DNA of 64,000 nucleotides from Rahnella rivi (GCF_019049655.1 NZ_JAFMOX010000048.1:55306-119305), one strand, 5' to 3'. Shown: positions 1 to 8,662, counted from the stretch's first letter. Notes: generated from the sequence alone by a model not told the origin. A program made the numbers and translations.

Positions 1-2
1 TA

Positions 3-68
3 ACCGGCGACAGTGCAACGACGCAGGATGGCGGGCTGTACAACAGCGTGTTTTACTGGCTAAGGTGA
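3..68 (+). CDS. possible C-terminal end of a rightward CDS cut by the window edge
   Basis: The plus strand is open from the left edge to a TGA at 66-68 and would encode about 21 residues ending GGLYNSVFYWLR. It converges on gene S and overlaps its last bases on the opposite strand. In P2-like phages the next gene here is normally V on the same strand as S, so a rightward gene would be an inserted extra gene (moron). The piece is too short to identify and may be chance. Confidence 0.25.
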   Translation, partial: TGDSATTQDGGLYNSVFYWLR

Positions 69-502
69 GACATGATCACATCCTCAATAATCTGGCTATC
101 AGCTCCGCTAAACCCTAAGAGTGGTCGGGAATTGTATTGCACAGGCTTACTATGACGGTTTGGTTTGTCACGCAGCCCCTCCTGATGGATGCGCGCAATG
201 CGTTGCACCTTTCCGGCAAACTCCACCGTCGCCGCATCCCCCGAGCCTTTGGCCTTGAGGTACCGGGCTGTGCGCAGCTTGGCAAACATTTCGCGCTTTA
301 CCCGTCCCTTTTTAGCCTTTATAGGCTGACGCTTTCGGGATGCATACGGCGTACCGTCCGGGGCTTTTTGTCGTTTGATGCGCTGCTGCTGGCTGGCTCT
401 CAGTTTCTTGGCAATCTCTGTGGCCATCTTGCGACGGCCAGCCGGTGACAGGCTTTCCAGCAGCCCGGATAACTTATCGTCAAAAGGCTTGAGCTCATTC
501 AT
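53..502 (-). CDS. S: P2-like tail completion protein gpS
   Basis: This 149-residue protein matches the phage virion morphogenesis (gpS) family in length, basic N-terminal half and position. In P2, gpS works with gpR to complete the tail and make it competent to join the head. The first third is rich in Arg/Lys (residues about 20-75), consistent with a structural or nucleic-acid-proximal role. It overlaps the end of R by 8 bases, so the two are probably translationally coupled. It acts late, in the cytoplasm of induced cells. The family call rests on the strong match of the neighbouring R. Confidence 0.85.
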   Translation of the reverse strand: MNELKPFDDKLSGLLESLSPAGRRKMATEIAKKLRASQQQRIKRQKAPDGTPYASRKRQPIKAKKGRVKREMFAKLRTARYLKAKGSGDAATVEFAGKVQRIARIHQEGLRDKPNRHSKPVQYNSRPLLGFSGADSQIIEDVIMSHLSQ

Positions 503-962
503 CCCATTTACTCACCAGCTCGCCATGCACATACAACTCCATAGGCCTGTGTACCGGCACCGGCGGCGGGGGCTCGTCCAGTGGCGTAACGTTTATCCTG
601 CGGTCAACCTCTTTGACGATTGTGCGCTCGGTCAGTTGCAGGCTCATGCGGACGTCTTTGCTGTCGTCACTGTTAATATCCGCTACGAAGGTGAAGCCGC
701 GTTTTTTCCCTTCCTCGGTGGTCATAATGTCCGGCTGATGCTCACGCAACCAGACGTTGACTGGCACAATCAGCAGGTTGATATCACCGGTGTAATCCGT
801 TACCACAATATCCAACGTATAGCGGTTCTCAAATGATAGCGACGCGGCCAGCGTGGCGTTAATAACGCCGCCGTCCACAAACATGTGCAACATGTCCGGG
901 TTATCTCGCAGCAACGGCACGGATTTAAAAAGCGCCTTTCTCAGGCTGGCGGGCTTTAACAT
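495..962 (-). CDS. R: P2-like tail completion protein gpR
   Basis: Closely resembles P2 gpR along its whole length: it begins MLKPASLRKAL and ends RPMELYVHGELVSKWDE, almost identical to the P2 C-terminus. It is required to finish the phage tail. Two adjacent ATG codons lie at 965 and 962; the second is preferred because an AGGAG ends seven bases upstream, and it gives 155 residues, the P2 length. The reading frame is open further upstream but that part overlaps lysC and is not needed. The stop overlaps the start of S. Confidence 0.92.
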   Translation of the reverse strand: MLKPASLRKALFKSVPLLRDNPDMLHMFVDGGVINATLAASLSFENRYTLDIVVTDYTGDINLLIVPVNVWLREHQPDIMTTEEGKKRGFTFVADINSDDSKDVRMSLQLTERTIVKEVDRRINVTPLDEPPPPVPVHRPMELYVHGELVSKWDE

Positions 963-1215
963 CATGGGACTCCTGACACTGTTTAACGGCCTCGACTTGC
1001 AGCGCACAGTTCACCAGCGCGCCCTCAAGCTGGCGATTGTCTTCACTTAAATCACCGTTGGTTTTCGGGCGACTGGCCGGTATCGGGCAACTGCTGACTT
1101 TCGGACAGCCAACGTAAATAATCGCCGGGGTTGGTAAATTCGGATCGCGTGTGCAGCCGGACAACATCGTCAGGCAAAGCAGACTGATACCAGCGGCGCA
1201 GGGTTTCATTTTCAT
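925..1215 (-). CDS. lysC: Rz1-like outer-membrane spanin lipoprotein (LysC type)
   Basis: A small 96-residue protein with a lipoprotein signal (hydrophobic segment then LTMLSGC, lipidated Cys at about 21) followed by a proline-containing mature part. It is encoded out of frame inside the 3' part of the Rz-like gene and runs past it, the classic nested Rz/Rz1 layout. Rz1 proteins anchor in the outer membrane and pair with Rz in the inner membrane to fuse the two membranes at the last step of lysis. The mature part has several Cys residues. The start may be either of two Met codons two residues apart. Confidence 0.82.
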   Translation of the reverse strand: MKMKPCAAGISLLCLTMLSGCTRDPNLPTPAIIYVGCPKVSSCPIPASRPKTNGDLSEDNRQLEGALVNCALQVEAVKQCQESHDVKARQPEKGAF

Positions 1216-1474
1216 TCAGTAACCTCGTGATGGTTTGATTACGACGGCTGGCAAGCTGACCCGCTGCGGTGATTTGCTGACGCAGTACCACCTGCGCCCG
1301 CTCGTTACGCTGACCGCTGGCTTGCAGCTTGCTGATGGTCGCAGCGTTGGCCGCAAGCGCCCCCTGCATTTGCGCAATGGTGCGGCTTGCCTCAGTGACC
1401 CTATTATTCGCCCATCGCCAACCGGCAAGGGATGCCACCAGAGAGAGCAGTAACGCGGCAATGATAAATTTCAT
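1052..1474 (-). CDS. lysB: Rz-like inner-membrane spanin (LysB type)
   Basis: The start is set at the ATG of MKFIIAALLLSL, preceded by AAGGGGG; the longer open frame upstream overlaps the endolysin and has no hydrophobic start. The 140-residue product has one N-terminal membrane anchor (residues about 2-20) and a long alpha-helical periplasmic part rich in Gln/Ala/Arg, as expected for the coiled-coil spanin arm. It overlaps the endolysin gene by 4 bases and contains most of lysC in another frame. Length and position match P2 LysB. Confidence 0.82.
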   Translation of the reverse strand: MKFIIAALLLSLVASLAGWRWANNRVTEASRTIAQMQGALAANAATISKLQASGQRNERAQVVLRQQITAAGQLASRRNQTITRLLNENETLRRWYQSALPDDVVRLHTRSEFTNPGDYLRWLSESQQLPDTGQSPENQR

Positions 1475-1980
1475 GGCACCCCCTTCAGGCAATGTTTCAG
1501 CTCGCGCGCGCGCCGGTTTTCCAGCCCCGTATTTTTCACGCCGTTGACATACACCCAGCGCGGGAGCTGCTGGCAGGCTTTCGCCCAATCACCAAGCCTG
1601 ATGAAGTTGGCCAGTGTGGATTGACAGGCTGCGCCGGTGCCGACGTTAAACGCAAAACTGGCCACCGCGTCATATACCGGCTGCGGCATGGCCACCGGCA
1701 TACACTTATCCACGGCGCGTTCGGTCATGATGACGTCGGCGATCAGATTGCGGGCGGCGTCATGTTCAGTGATGTTATTTGCCGGTTTCACCCCCGCAGT
1801 GTGGCCGATACCTGATGTCCATACGCCTGCGCTGCACTGGTACGGACTCAGGCGACACCCCTCAAGGTCAGCAATCAGTGCCAGCCCCTCATCGGAGGTT
1901 TTTACATAACGGTAATCGGGCATCAATGCGGCCAGAGCCAGCACTGCGGCCACGCTGCAACGCTTAGCGATTGAGCTCAT
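1471..1980 (-). CDS. SAR endolysin, GH24 lysozyme
   Basis: This 169-residue muramidase cuts peptidoglycan during lysis. The N-terminus (residues about 8-20) is a weakly hydrophobic Ala/Leu stretch rather than a cleavable signal, typical of signal-anchor-release endolysins, which are held inactive in the inner membrane until the membrane is depolarised. The catalytic set is Glu40, Cys49 and Thr55, spaced E-8-C-5-T as in T4 lysozyme but with Cys in the Asp position. Several other Cys residues could control activation by disulfide change. It overlaps the holin gene by 17 bases and lysB by 4. It takes the place of P2 gene K. Confidence 0.88.
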   Translation of the reverse strand: MSSIAKRCSVAAVLALAALMPDYRYVKTSDEGLALIADLEGCRLSPYQCSAGVWTSGIGHTAGVKPANNITEHDAARNLIADVIMTERAVDKCMPVAMPQPVYDAVASFAFNVGTGAACQSTLANFIRLGDWAKACQQLPRWVYVNGVKNTGLENRRARELKHCLKGVP

Positions 1981-2173
1981 CGAAAACCCTCCGGCTCAGG
2001 CCGTTACGCTCCAGCAACTTGTAGCTTTTGCGGCGGTAATACCAGTTAACAAAGAATGTCCCTACGGCCACCAGAGCCCCCACCAGAAACGCAATATCCT
2101 GCGGAGTCAGCGCACCAATAAACGCCAGTGACATAGCAAGGCCGTAGGCAATCTGTGATGTGATTTTTTCCAT
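1964..2173 (-). CDS. phage holin, HP1-type small family
   Basis: A 69-residue protein with two predicted membrane segments (about residues 8-24 and 27-46) and a basic tail starting VNWYYRRKSYKLLE, a pattern typical of the HP1 holin family. Holins open or depolarise the inner membrane and so trigger the SAR endolysin. The start at 2173 is chosen because it follows a GGGA sequence; an in-frame ATG at 2185 overlaps the end of X. It replaces the unrelated P2 holin gene Y at the same place, so the lysis cassette is mosaic. Confidence 0.78.
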   Translation of the reverse strand: MEKITSQIAYGLAMSLAFIGALTPQDIAFLVGALVAVGTFFVNWYYRRKSYKLLERNGLSRRVFDELNR

Positions 2174-2175
2174 TT

Positions 2176-2379
2176 TCAGTCCCATAGCTGGACGATTTCA
2201 GAAACCGGCGCGGCGTCAACGGCGGGCAAAATCACCACGGTGCCATGTGGCAAAATTTCGCCCAGCTCAGCCAGCCCGAGATTGGCAGCAAGCACGGACT
2301 CAACCACGCCGCCGGTGCGCCCGTAGTGGCGATAACACAGGGCGTCGAGCGTGTCGCCCTGCTGCGCGATAACCTGCAT
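2176..2379 (-). CDS. X: P2-like tail protein gpX
   Basis: Starting at the ATG at 2379, which overlaps the TGA of L by one base, the product is 67 residues, the length of P2 gpX. It begins MQVIAQQGDTLDALCYRHYG, a LysM-like fold typical of this family, and is needed for tail assembly. The frame is open 23 codons further upstream but that part lies inside L. The coupling L-X-holin-endolysin marks a single late transcript reading left. Confidence 0.88.
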   Translation of the reverse strand: MQVIAQQGDTLDALCYRHYGRTGGVVESVLAANLGLAELGEILPHGTVVILPAVDAAPVSEIVQLWD

Positions 2380-2873
2380 CAGAGCTGGCTCACCATGCCG
2401 CGCGCCTGACCCTGCAACCGGGAGACGTGCCAGCGCATATCGCGCCACTGGTCATCCACAGAAACCTCCAGCGCTTCGGCCTTTTTGTCCCCTTTCGCGC
2501 TGGCGTCATAGCTGCGGTAACGCTCATAAATCACGGCGGTAGTCATCGCGCACACCGCGCTCAGGTAGTGGAAACATTTCACGCTTTCACCGTCGAGCTG
2601 CTCGGCGGGAACCTCCGCCAGCGTTTTAAAACCCGCTTCAATCTGCGCATCGCGATAGGGGTAAAGCTCGGCGTTCACCTCGGCCATCGCGGCCTTAATT
2701 GCCCGGCGAAAACGCGCAGGCGTGACGACGTGGCCAAGCCGGATGTTTTCACTCACCTGCTCCGGGTCAACGTCAGGGAAAAAAAAGGTATTGGTGATAA
2801 TCGGACTCACCAGCGCATCAGGCGGAATAACCACAGCGGATCGCGCCGGGGCGGTGGTCATAACAATGTCCAT
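2379..2873 (-). CDS. L: P2-like head completion protein gpL
   Basis: The 164-residue product matches the gpL head completion/stabilisation family in length, position and conserved central region (GHVVTPARFRRAIKAAMAEVN). gpL seals filled heads after DNA packaging and prepares the portal vertex for the tail. The start at 2873 is the first ATG; an internal ATG four residues later is also possible. It lies 96 bases downstream of M in the O-N-M-L capsid operon and overlaps X. Confidence 0.87.
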   Translation of the reverse strand: MDIVMTTAPARSAVVIPPDALVSPIITNTFFFPDVDPEQVSENIRLGHVVTPARFRRAIKAAMAEVNAELYPYRDAQIEAGFKTLAEVPAEQLDGESVKCFHYLSAVCAMTTAVIYERYRSYDASAKGDKKAEALEVSVDDQWRDMRWHVSRLQGQARGMVSQL

Positions 2874-2969
2874 TTCTTAAACCTCAAATAGGTGGACGGT
2901 GGACGCAGGCGTCAGACGAGGTAAAAACCTGCATCAGCCTGCGTGCCGTCCGGCGCGGGGCGCTTTCGG

Positions 2970-3740
2970 TTAACTGCCGGAGAGTACGGTTTTGCGTGGG
3001 CGTCCACGCTTGGCCTGCCTCGCCGCAGGCTTTGCGGCCTTGCCCGGACGTCCGCGCTTAGCCGGGGCGGCTTTAGGCTTCACAGCTTCGGGCGCTGGCC
3101 GCAATTCTCTCTCCAGCCGTTCTATGTCTTTTTTCACACCGGCGGCGCTGTCGAGCTGCATCGCACGTTGCAGGTGAATCAGTGCCTGCTCAGGGTGGCC
3201 GTCATCACGCAAAACCTGACCGGTGATTTTGTGCAGCTTGGCGCGCACAGGGTCTGGCATATCAAACGGTAGCGTCATATCTATGGCGGTCAGCAGGTCA
3301 TCAACGCTGACGGGCTCACCGGCACTGCGGGCACGCATTGCCGCCAGCGCAACATCTTCGGCAAACAGGTACGGCGCGGGGCGTTTGTTGTTAGGGACGG
3401 TCAGACCGTGTTTCAGCGCATAGCGCGCCATGTCAAATGACCCGCGAATGTCTCCGGCATCCAGCGACCACTGGAGCATGGTCATCAGAATGTCGTCCTG
3501 ACTGCCCGCATTGCTGGCCAGTACACCGGCAATCCACGGCGCATACGACGGCAACATGTCGCGCTTACGCCGGGCTTTGTCTTCCACGGAATAAATTGTT
3601 TTCAATATCTGGCGGTCTCCGCGCAGCTTCATCAGCATCTGGCCGTAGGGCAGTGCCGAACGCAGCGGATTACTCACCCGCTGCGACGAGGCTTTTTCAG
3701 CAGAGACCCGCATCATGTGACGCTGTGCGGGACTCAGCAT
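2970..3740 (-). CDS. M: P2-like terminase small subunit/endonuclease gpM with AT-hook-like tail
   Basis: The 256-residue product matches the P2 gpM terminase endonuclease family, which binds and cuts cos with the ATPase gpP. Residues about 1-215 are the family domain. The last 40 residues are Ala/Lys/Pro-rich and hold two KRGRP motifs (KRGRPGK and KRGRPRK, 16 residues apart), the core of an AT-hook that binds the minor groove of AT-rich DNA. The tail probably adds non-specific or cos-flank DNA binding. It starts 2 bases after the stop of the capsid gene N. Confidence 0.9.
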   Translation of the reverse strand: MLSPAQRHMMRVSAEKASSQRVSNPLRSALPYGQMLMKLRGDRQILKTIYSVEDKARRKRDMLPSYAPWIAGVLASNAGSQDDILMTMLQWSLDAGDIRGSFDMARYALKHGLTVPNNKRPAPYLFAEDVALAAMRARSAGEPVSVDDLLTAIDMTLPFDMPDPVRAKLHKITGQVLRDDGHPEQALIHLQRAMQLDSAAGVKKDIERLERELRPAPEAVKPKAAPAKRGRPGKAAKPAARQAKRGRPRKTVLSGS

Positions 3741-3742
3741 GG

Positions 3743-4819
3743 TTATGCCTCGCTTTCTGTTTCGGCTGGGGTTTCTTCCGGGGTGAAATCACCTAGCTGG
3801 ATGTTTTCAATCATCGCCGCGCAGCCGTAGTCCTCGACCACATAGTCAATTTTCAGTGACTCGTAGTTTTCGATGCGGTCACGGCGCGCCACTTCTTCGA
3901 TATGGCGGCGGTGCGAGCTGTCCATGATGTAAATGGACAGGTTATCCAGACGGGTGATCAGCAGGGCATTGTCAGGGAAGTAGGGCACGCGAACCGCAGG
4001 CAAATTACCGATGCGTTTCTGGCTGACGATGATGTCACCGGCCAGTTTTTCGCTGTTTTCCTGTGACTTGTTAATCAGCGGGAAATACTTATCGGAAAGC
4101 ATTTTGCGGCCACACACGACAACCAGATTCGGATCTTCGGAGTGCCATGCGTCCAGCAGAAAATCGGTGGCGTTGATAACGGCGGCGTCGATGTTTTCGA
4201 AGTCGCCATTCTTACCGATACGCACGGTGGCGGAGACCACTGCGCCGTCATCATCGGTGATTTTATCCATCACACGTTCGGCGGCTTCGTTGCGCATTTT
4301 TTGCAGCCAGCCCACCGCGATATCCTGCAACATCGGGTATTTGCTGCGGTCTGAGTCTGCCGCGCGGCTCACGCCGTTGAAACCGGCCATGATGTAATCC
4401 AGCGCCTGACGTTTGGCGATAGCGTCACGCAAACGGATCTGAAAGTCCTGATAACGCGCCCACAGGTCAAGGGTGTTGTAACGGATATGGAAATCGAAGT
4501 TCACCTGCTCGCATTTATATTTACGCGAGGTCAGCGACTGGAAATCAGCAGTTTTACGCTCTTTGTCGCCGTCGGTATTTGTGGTACTGGCAATAGAGCC
4601 TGTCACGCCGAGGCCGATTTTTTCACCTTCCTGCTCATCCACCGGCACCATATTGATGCGGGTCAGAAACTCTGATGACTCCTGCACGGTAGTGATAAGG
4701 GTCTGCGTGACCGACGGCTCAACGCTGAATTTGTGGCTCAGGTCTTCCACGTCAACGCCGTTGAGTTCAGCCACGCGGGACAGGTAAGCATTGAATTTAA
4801 AGCGGGTATTCTTGCGCAT
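3743..4819 (-). CDS. N: P2-like major capsid protein gpN
   Basis: At 358 residues it is the P2 gpN length and starts MRKNTRFKFNAYL, typical of the family. It forms the icosahedral shell around the gpO scaffold; in P2 the first residues are removed by the gpO protease during maturation. The C-terminus is Glu/Thr-rich. It sits between the scaffold and the small terminase gene in the leftward capsid operon. Confidence 0.93.
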   Translation of the reverse strand: MRKNTRFKFNAYLSRVAELNGVDVEDLSHKFSVEPSVTQTLITTVQESSEFLTRINMVPVDEQEGEKIGLGVTGSIASTTNTDGDKERKTADFQSLTSRKYKCEQVNFDFHIRYNTLDLWARYQDFQIRLRDAIAKRQALDYIMAGFNGVSRAADSDRSKYPMLQDIAVGWLQKMRNEAAERVMDKITDDDGAVVSATVRIGKNGDFENIDAAVINATDFLLDAWHSEDPNLVVVCGRKMLSDKYFPLINKSQENSEKLAGDIIVSQKRIGNLPAVRVPYFPDNALLITRLDNLSIYIMDSSHRRHIEEVARRDRIENYESLKIDYVVEDYGCAAMIENIQLGDFTPEETPAETESEA

Positions 4820-4863
4820 ATTTCTCTCTTTTTTTATCAGGAATTCAGGGATAACGCTGCCGG

Positions 4864-5709
4864 TCAGCAGTTGGTCATAAAGGTGCTGGCACCATCGCCG
4901 CCGGGAGATACCGGACGCTTCGGCTGCTTAAAGCTTTCGGTATCGTCAAGAGACGATTGCAGGGAAGAAAGCGCCGTTTCGCTGGCAGTGACCTGACCTT
5001 TCAGCTCGGTGATTTCCTGCTCCATAGCGCTGAAACGCTGTGCGGTGGCTTCGCCCGCGTTTTGCAGCTCTTCAGCGACGATGGTGATTGCTCCCTGCAC
5101 GTCAGAAAAACGTGCGTCATCGCTGGTCTGCTTCGCTTTAAACATCCCTTTGATTTTTCCGGTCAGGCTGGAAATCGCGCTGTCGGGCTGATTTTCGAAT
5201 ACCAGCTCGGCGAGCGTGGCTACCGAGAACAAATCATCGGGGTGGTCTTTCTTACCGGCGAACGGGTTCACCTTGGCGCGTGCGCTGAATTCCAGCATTT
5301 CAGTGCCGAGGCTTGCCGGGTCATCAGTGACGGCAAGACCGACCAGATAGGCTTTACCGGTATTGGCGAAATTCGGGCGAATCTCCATGGAGGTATAAAT
5401 TTTCTGACCGGCTTTGACCATGGCAGCCAGCTCGTCAGTGGGGGTCATTTTGGCGAACAATGCCCATTTGCCATTGAGGATTGAATCATCATCAATCAGT
5501 TCTTCTTTCAGCTCGACGACATCGCCGAGTCGCTTAAAGTCGCCGTTTGGCATCAGCCCCCGGAAGTGCTCCAGATTGATGCGGCAACCGTAGACGCGCG
5601 GGTCAAATGACGCCGCCATTTGATGAATATCGTTGGCGTCGATTTCGCGCCCGTCGCAGGTGTCCCCCTCAACGCCGATACGAAACCATTGAGATACTTT
5701 CTTTGCCAT
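4864..5709 (-). CDS. O: P2-like capsid scaffold and maturation protease gpO
   Basis: The start MAKKVSQWFRIGVEGDTCDGR at 5709 gives 281 residues, about the P2 gpO length; the open frame upstream runs into the promoter region. The N-terminal half is the serine protease that trims capsid, scaffold and portal; the C-terminal part (about residues 190-265) is a helical coiled-coil region that acts as scaffold. It is the first gene of the leftward O-N-M-L-X lysis operon and is divergent from P. Confidence 0.9.
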   Translation of the reverse strand: MAKKVSQWFRIGVEGDTCDGREIDANDIHQMAASFDPRVYGCRINLEHFRGLMPNGDFKRLGDVVELKEELIDDDSILNGKWALFAKMTPTDELAAMVKAGQKIYTSMEIRPNFANTGKAYLVGLAVTDDPASLGTEMLEFSARAKVNPFAGKKDHPDDLFSVATLAELVFENQPDSAISSLTGKIKGMFKAKQTSDDARFSDVQGAITIVAEELQNAGEATAQRFSAMEQEITELKGQVTASETALSSLQSSLDDTESFKQPKRPVSPGGDGASTFMTNC

Positions 5710-5870
5710 TATTCGCTGTCCTGTGTGGGTTAGGTTCGGGCTTAGTTTCCCGACCAGACGCCACAACGGCCAGCGGTTGCCGTCTGACGATCTGTTACAC
5801 AACAGGGGCTTAATGCGAGGGGGCGGGCGGTTGCGTAGCGTGACGCACATCCATTCAGCGGAGCGACATA
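5710..5870. promoter_or_regulatory. divergent late promoter region between O and P
   Basis: This 161-bp gap separates the leftward O operon from the rightward P-Q operon. In P2 the same gap holds the two Ogr-activated late promoters PO and PP. A 14-bp dyad, CTGTT-ACAC-AACAG, lies at 5792-5805 and is a candidate activator site. Its match to the Ogr/Delta consensus was not verified, and ogr itself lies outside the window. Confidence 0.5.
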
Positions 5871-7640
5871 ATGACCGAGAACAACGCAGGATTAATCAGC
5901 GACCCTCGCAGACAGGCGGCACTGCTTTACTGGCAGGGTTTTTCCGTCACGCAAATAGCGGAAATGCTAAGCCTGAAAAAACCCACAGTGCAAAGCTGGA
6001 AGCAGCGCGAGAAATGGGACGCCGTTGCCCCGATTTCACGCATTGAAACCAGCATTGAGGCGCGGGTCATCCAACTGGTAATGAAGAGTAAAAAAGAGGG
6101 GCAGGATTTTAAAGAAATCGACCTGCTAGGCCGACAGATCGAACGTCTGGCAAGGGTAAACCGCTACATGTCCACCGGCAGTGAGGCGGATTTAAATCCC
6201 AACGTGGCCAACCGCAACAAAGGCGAACGTAAGAAGGTAGAGAAAAATGTTTTCTCTGACGAGGCGATCGCGAAACTCAGCGATATCTTTCTCGATGATG
6301 CGTTTGATTATCAGCGCGTCTGGCATCAGGCGGGGTTACAGCACCGCATTCGCAATATTCTTAAATCCCGCCAGATTGGCGCGACCTTCTTTTTTGCCCG
6401 CGAGGCGCTGCTTGATGCGCTGACCACCGGGCGTAATCAGATATTCATCTCGGCCAGTAAATCGCAGGCGCACGTCTTTAAAAATTACATCATCGACTTT
6501 GCCCGTCAGGTGGACGTAGACCTTAAGGGCGACCCGATGCAGCTTTCAAACGGGGCGCGCCTGTTCTTTCTGGGGACAAACATCCGCACCGCGCAGAGCT
6601 ACACCGGCAATCTCTATCTGGATGAATATTTTTGGATCCCGAAATTTCAGGAGCTGCGCAAGGTGGCCTCCGGGATGTCGCTGCATAAAAAATGGCGTAC
6701 CACGTATTTCTCTACGCCGTCGAGCCTTGCCCACAGCGCTTACCCGTTCTGGTCGGGAGAGCTCTTTAACAAAGGCCAGCGCGATAAAAGCAAGCGCATT
6801 CAGCTTGACCTCAGCCACAGTCATTTGGCCGCAGGTGTTAAATGTGACGACGGCCAGTGGCGGCAGATTGTCACCATAGATGATGCGCTGGCCGGTGGCT
6901 GCGACCTGTTCGACCTCGACCAGCTTTGTCTGGAATATGCCCCGTCGGAATATCAGAACCTGCTGATGTGCGAATTTGTCGATGATAAAGCGTCGGTTTT
7001 TCCATTTGAATCATTGCAGGGCTGCATGGTGGACAGTCTGGAAGAGTGGCCGGACTTTAATCCCTACGTTCACCATCCGTTTGATAATAATCCTGTGTGG
7101 ATTGGTTACGACCCGTCGGAGGCGAACGGCGGCGACAGTGCCGGTTGCGTCGTCATAGCTCCACCGGAACAGCCGGGCGGCATATTCCGCATTTTGGAGC
7201 GGCACCAGTGGCAGGGCATGGATTTTGATGCACAGGCTAAGGCAATTGAGGCACTGACGGAAAAATATAACGTCGAGTACATCGGCATTGACGCAACCAC
7301 CGTAGGGCAGGGTGTTTACCAGCTCGTCAGGCAGTTTTATCCGGCTGCGCGCGAAATTAAATACACGCCGGAAATCAAAACCGAAATGGTGCTGAAAGCC
7401 AAAAACACTATCCATCGAGGGTGCCTGCAATATGACGCCGGGCACACCGATATCACCGCTTCTTTTATGGCCATTCAAAAAACAATGACCGCCAGCGGTG
7501 CTAAATCCACTTTCCGAGCCAGCCGCAGTGAAGAAGCCAGCCACGCTGACGTGGCGTGGGCAACCATGCACGTATTAATCAACGAGCCGCTGACAGCCGC
7601 CTCCGGCAGACAAATGAAATCCACATTGGTGATGTACTGA
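5871..7640 (+). CDS. P: P2-like terminase large subunit (ATPase) gpP
   Basis: The 589-residue packaging motor protein has an N-terminal helix-turn-helix (about residues 20-45, GFSVTQIAEMLSLKKPTVQSW), a Walker A-like KSRQIGAT loop near 165 and a Walker B NLYLDEYFWI near 250. A C-terminal nuclease-like part has Asp motifs GYDPSEANGGD and GIDATTVGQG. It drives DNA into the head at the gpQ portal after cos is bound by gpM. It is the first gene of the rightward late operon, followed one base later by Q. Confidence 0.94.
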   Translation: MTENNAGLISDPRRQAALLYWQGFSVTQIAEMLSLKKPTVQSWKQREKWDAVAPISRIETSIEARVIQLVMKSKKEGQDFKEIDLLGRQIERLARVNRYMSTGSEADLNPNVANRNKGERKKVEKNVFSDEAIAKLSDIFLDDAFDYQRVWHQAGLQHRIRNILKSRQIGATFFFAREALLDALTTGRNQIFISASKSQAHVFKNYIIDFARQVDVDLKGDPMQLSNGARLFFLGTNIRTAQSYTGNLYLDEYFWIPKFQELRKVASGMSLHKKWRTTYFSTPSSLAHSAYPFWSGELFNKGQRDKSKRIQLDLSHSHLAAGVKCDDGQWRQIVTIDDALAGGCDLFDLDQLCLEYAPSEYQNLLMCEFVDDKASVFPFESLQGCMVDSLEEWPDFNPYVHHPFDNNPVWIGYDPSEANGGDSAGCVVIAPPEQPGGIFRILERHQWQGMDFDAQAKAIEALTEKYNVEYIGIDATTVGQGVYQLVRQFYPAAREIKYTPEIKTEMVLKAKNTIHRGCLQYDAGHTDITASFMAIQKTMTASGAKSTFRASRSEEASHADVAWATMHVLINEPLTAASGRQMKSTLVMY

Positions 7641-7641
7641 T

Positions 7642-8652
7642 ATGAGTAAACGAAACCGCAGGGCAAAAAAACTGACAGCGAATAATGATACGCAGAAAAG
7701 CGAGATGTTTCGCTTTGATGAACCGGCCACAGTGATGGACCGGCGCGACATTCTCAATTATCTGGAGTGTATGAGTAACGGGAAGTGGTACGAACCGCCG
7801 GTGACATTCTCCGGGCTGGCTAAAAGCTTCCGCGCCGCCGTTCATCACAGTTCGCCGATGTACGTTAAGCGCAACATTCTGGCCAGCACGTTTATCCCGC
7901 ACCCAATGCTTTCACAGCAGCAATTTAGCCGCTATGCGCTGGATTATATTGTTTTTGGTAATGCATTTATTGAGAAGCGCATGAGCGTGACCGGCAAGCT
8001 GCTCAAACTTGAGACCTCACCGGCCAAATACACCCGCCGAGGCGTTGAGGGTGATGTCTATTGGTTTGTGGAGGACATGACTACCCCGCACACATTCGAC
8101 CAAGGAGGCGTGTTCCACCTGCAAGAGCCGGACATTAATCAGGAGCTCTACGGCCTGCCGGAATACCTCAGCGCGTTAAACAGCGCGTGGCTGAATGAAT
8201 CCGCCACACTGTATCGCCGCAAGTATTTTCTCAACGGGGCTCACGCGGGCTATGTCATGTACGTGACCGACCCGGCGCAAAACTCACAGGACGTGACCGC
8301 ACTGCGCGATATGATGACCAAATCTAAGGGCTCAGGTAATTTTAAAAATATTTTCTACCATGCTCCCGGCGGGAAAGCTGACGCCATTAAAATCATCCCG
8401 CTCAGTGAGGTGGCCACGAAAGATGATTTCTTTAACATCAAGAATGCGACACGCGACGACCTGCTCAGCGCGCACCGGGTTCCTCCGCAGATGATGGGCA
8501 TCATCCCCAGCAACACCGGCGGGTTTGGGGACGTTGAGAAAGCGGCAAAGGTATTTGTGCGTAATGAGCTGGTTCCGTTGCAGGAACGTATGAAAGAGTT
8601 GAACGAGTGGGCAGGGGCGGAGGTGGTACGGTTTAATAATTACGAGTTGTAA
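7642..8652 (+). CDS. Q: P2-like portal protein gpQ
   Basis: The 336-residue product is the portal (connector) family protein of P2; the dodecamer forms the vertex through which DNA enters. Recognisable family blocks include PPVTFSGLAKSFRAA and HRVPPQMMGIIPSNTGGFGD near the C-terminus. It follows P with a 1-base gap and is the last gene of this operon; an 18-bp hairpin follows 10 bases after the stop. In circular phage DNA, Q is the first structural gene after cos, with the KAP ATPase gene inserted between. Confidence 0.93.
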   Translation: MSKRNRRAKKLTANNDTQKSEMFRFDEPATVMDRRDILNYLECMSNGKWYEPPVTFSGLAKSFRAAVHHSSPMYVKRNILASTFIPHPMLSQQQFSRYALDYIVFGNAFIEKRMSVTGKLLKLETSPAKYTRRGVEGDVYWFVEDMTTPHTFDQGGVFHLQEPDINQELYGLPEYLSALNSAWLNESATLYRRKYFLNGAHAGYVMYVTDPAQNSQDVTALRDMMTKSKGSGNFKNIFYHAPGGKADAIKIIPLSEVATKDDFFNIKNATRDDLLSAHRVPPQMMGIIPSNTGGFGDVEKAAKVFVRNELVPLQERMKELNEWAGAEVVRFNNYEL

Positions 8653-8662
8653 TCCATCACAT

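Noticed and set aside
1475..1588. N-terminal extension of the Rz-like protein
   Set aside because: It overlaps the endolysin gene and would place the membrane anchor internally.
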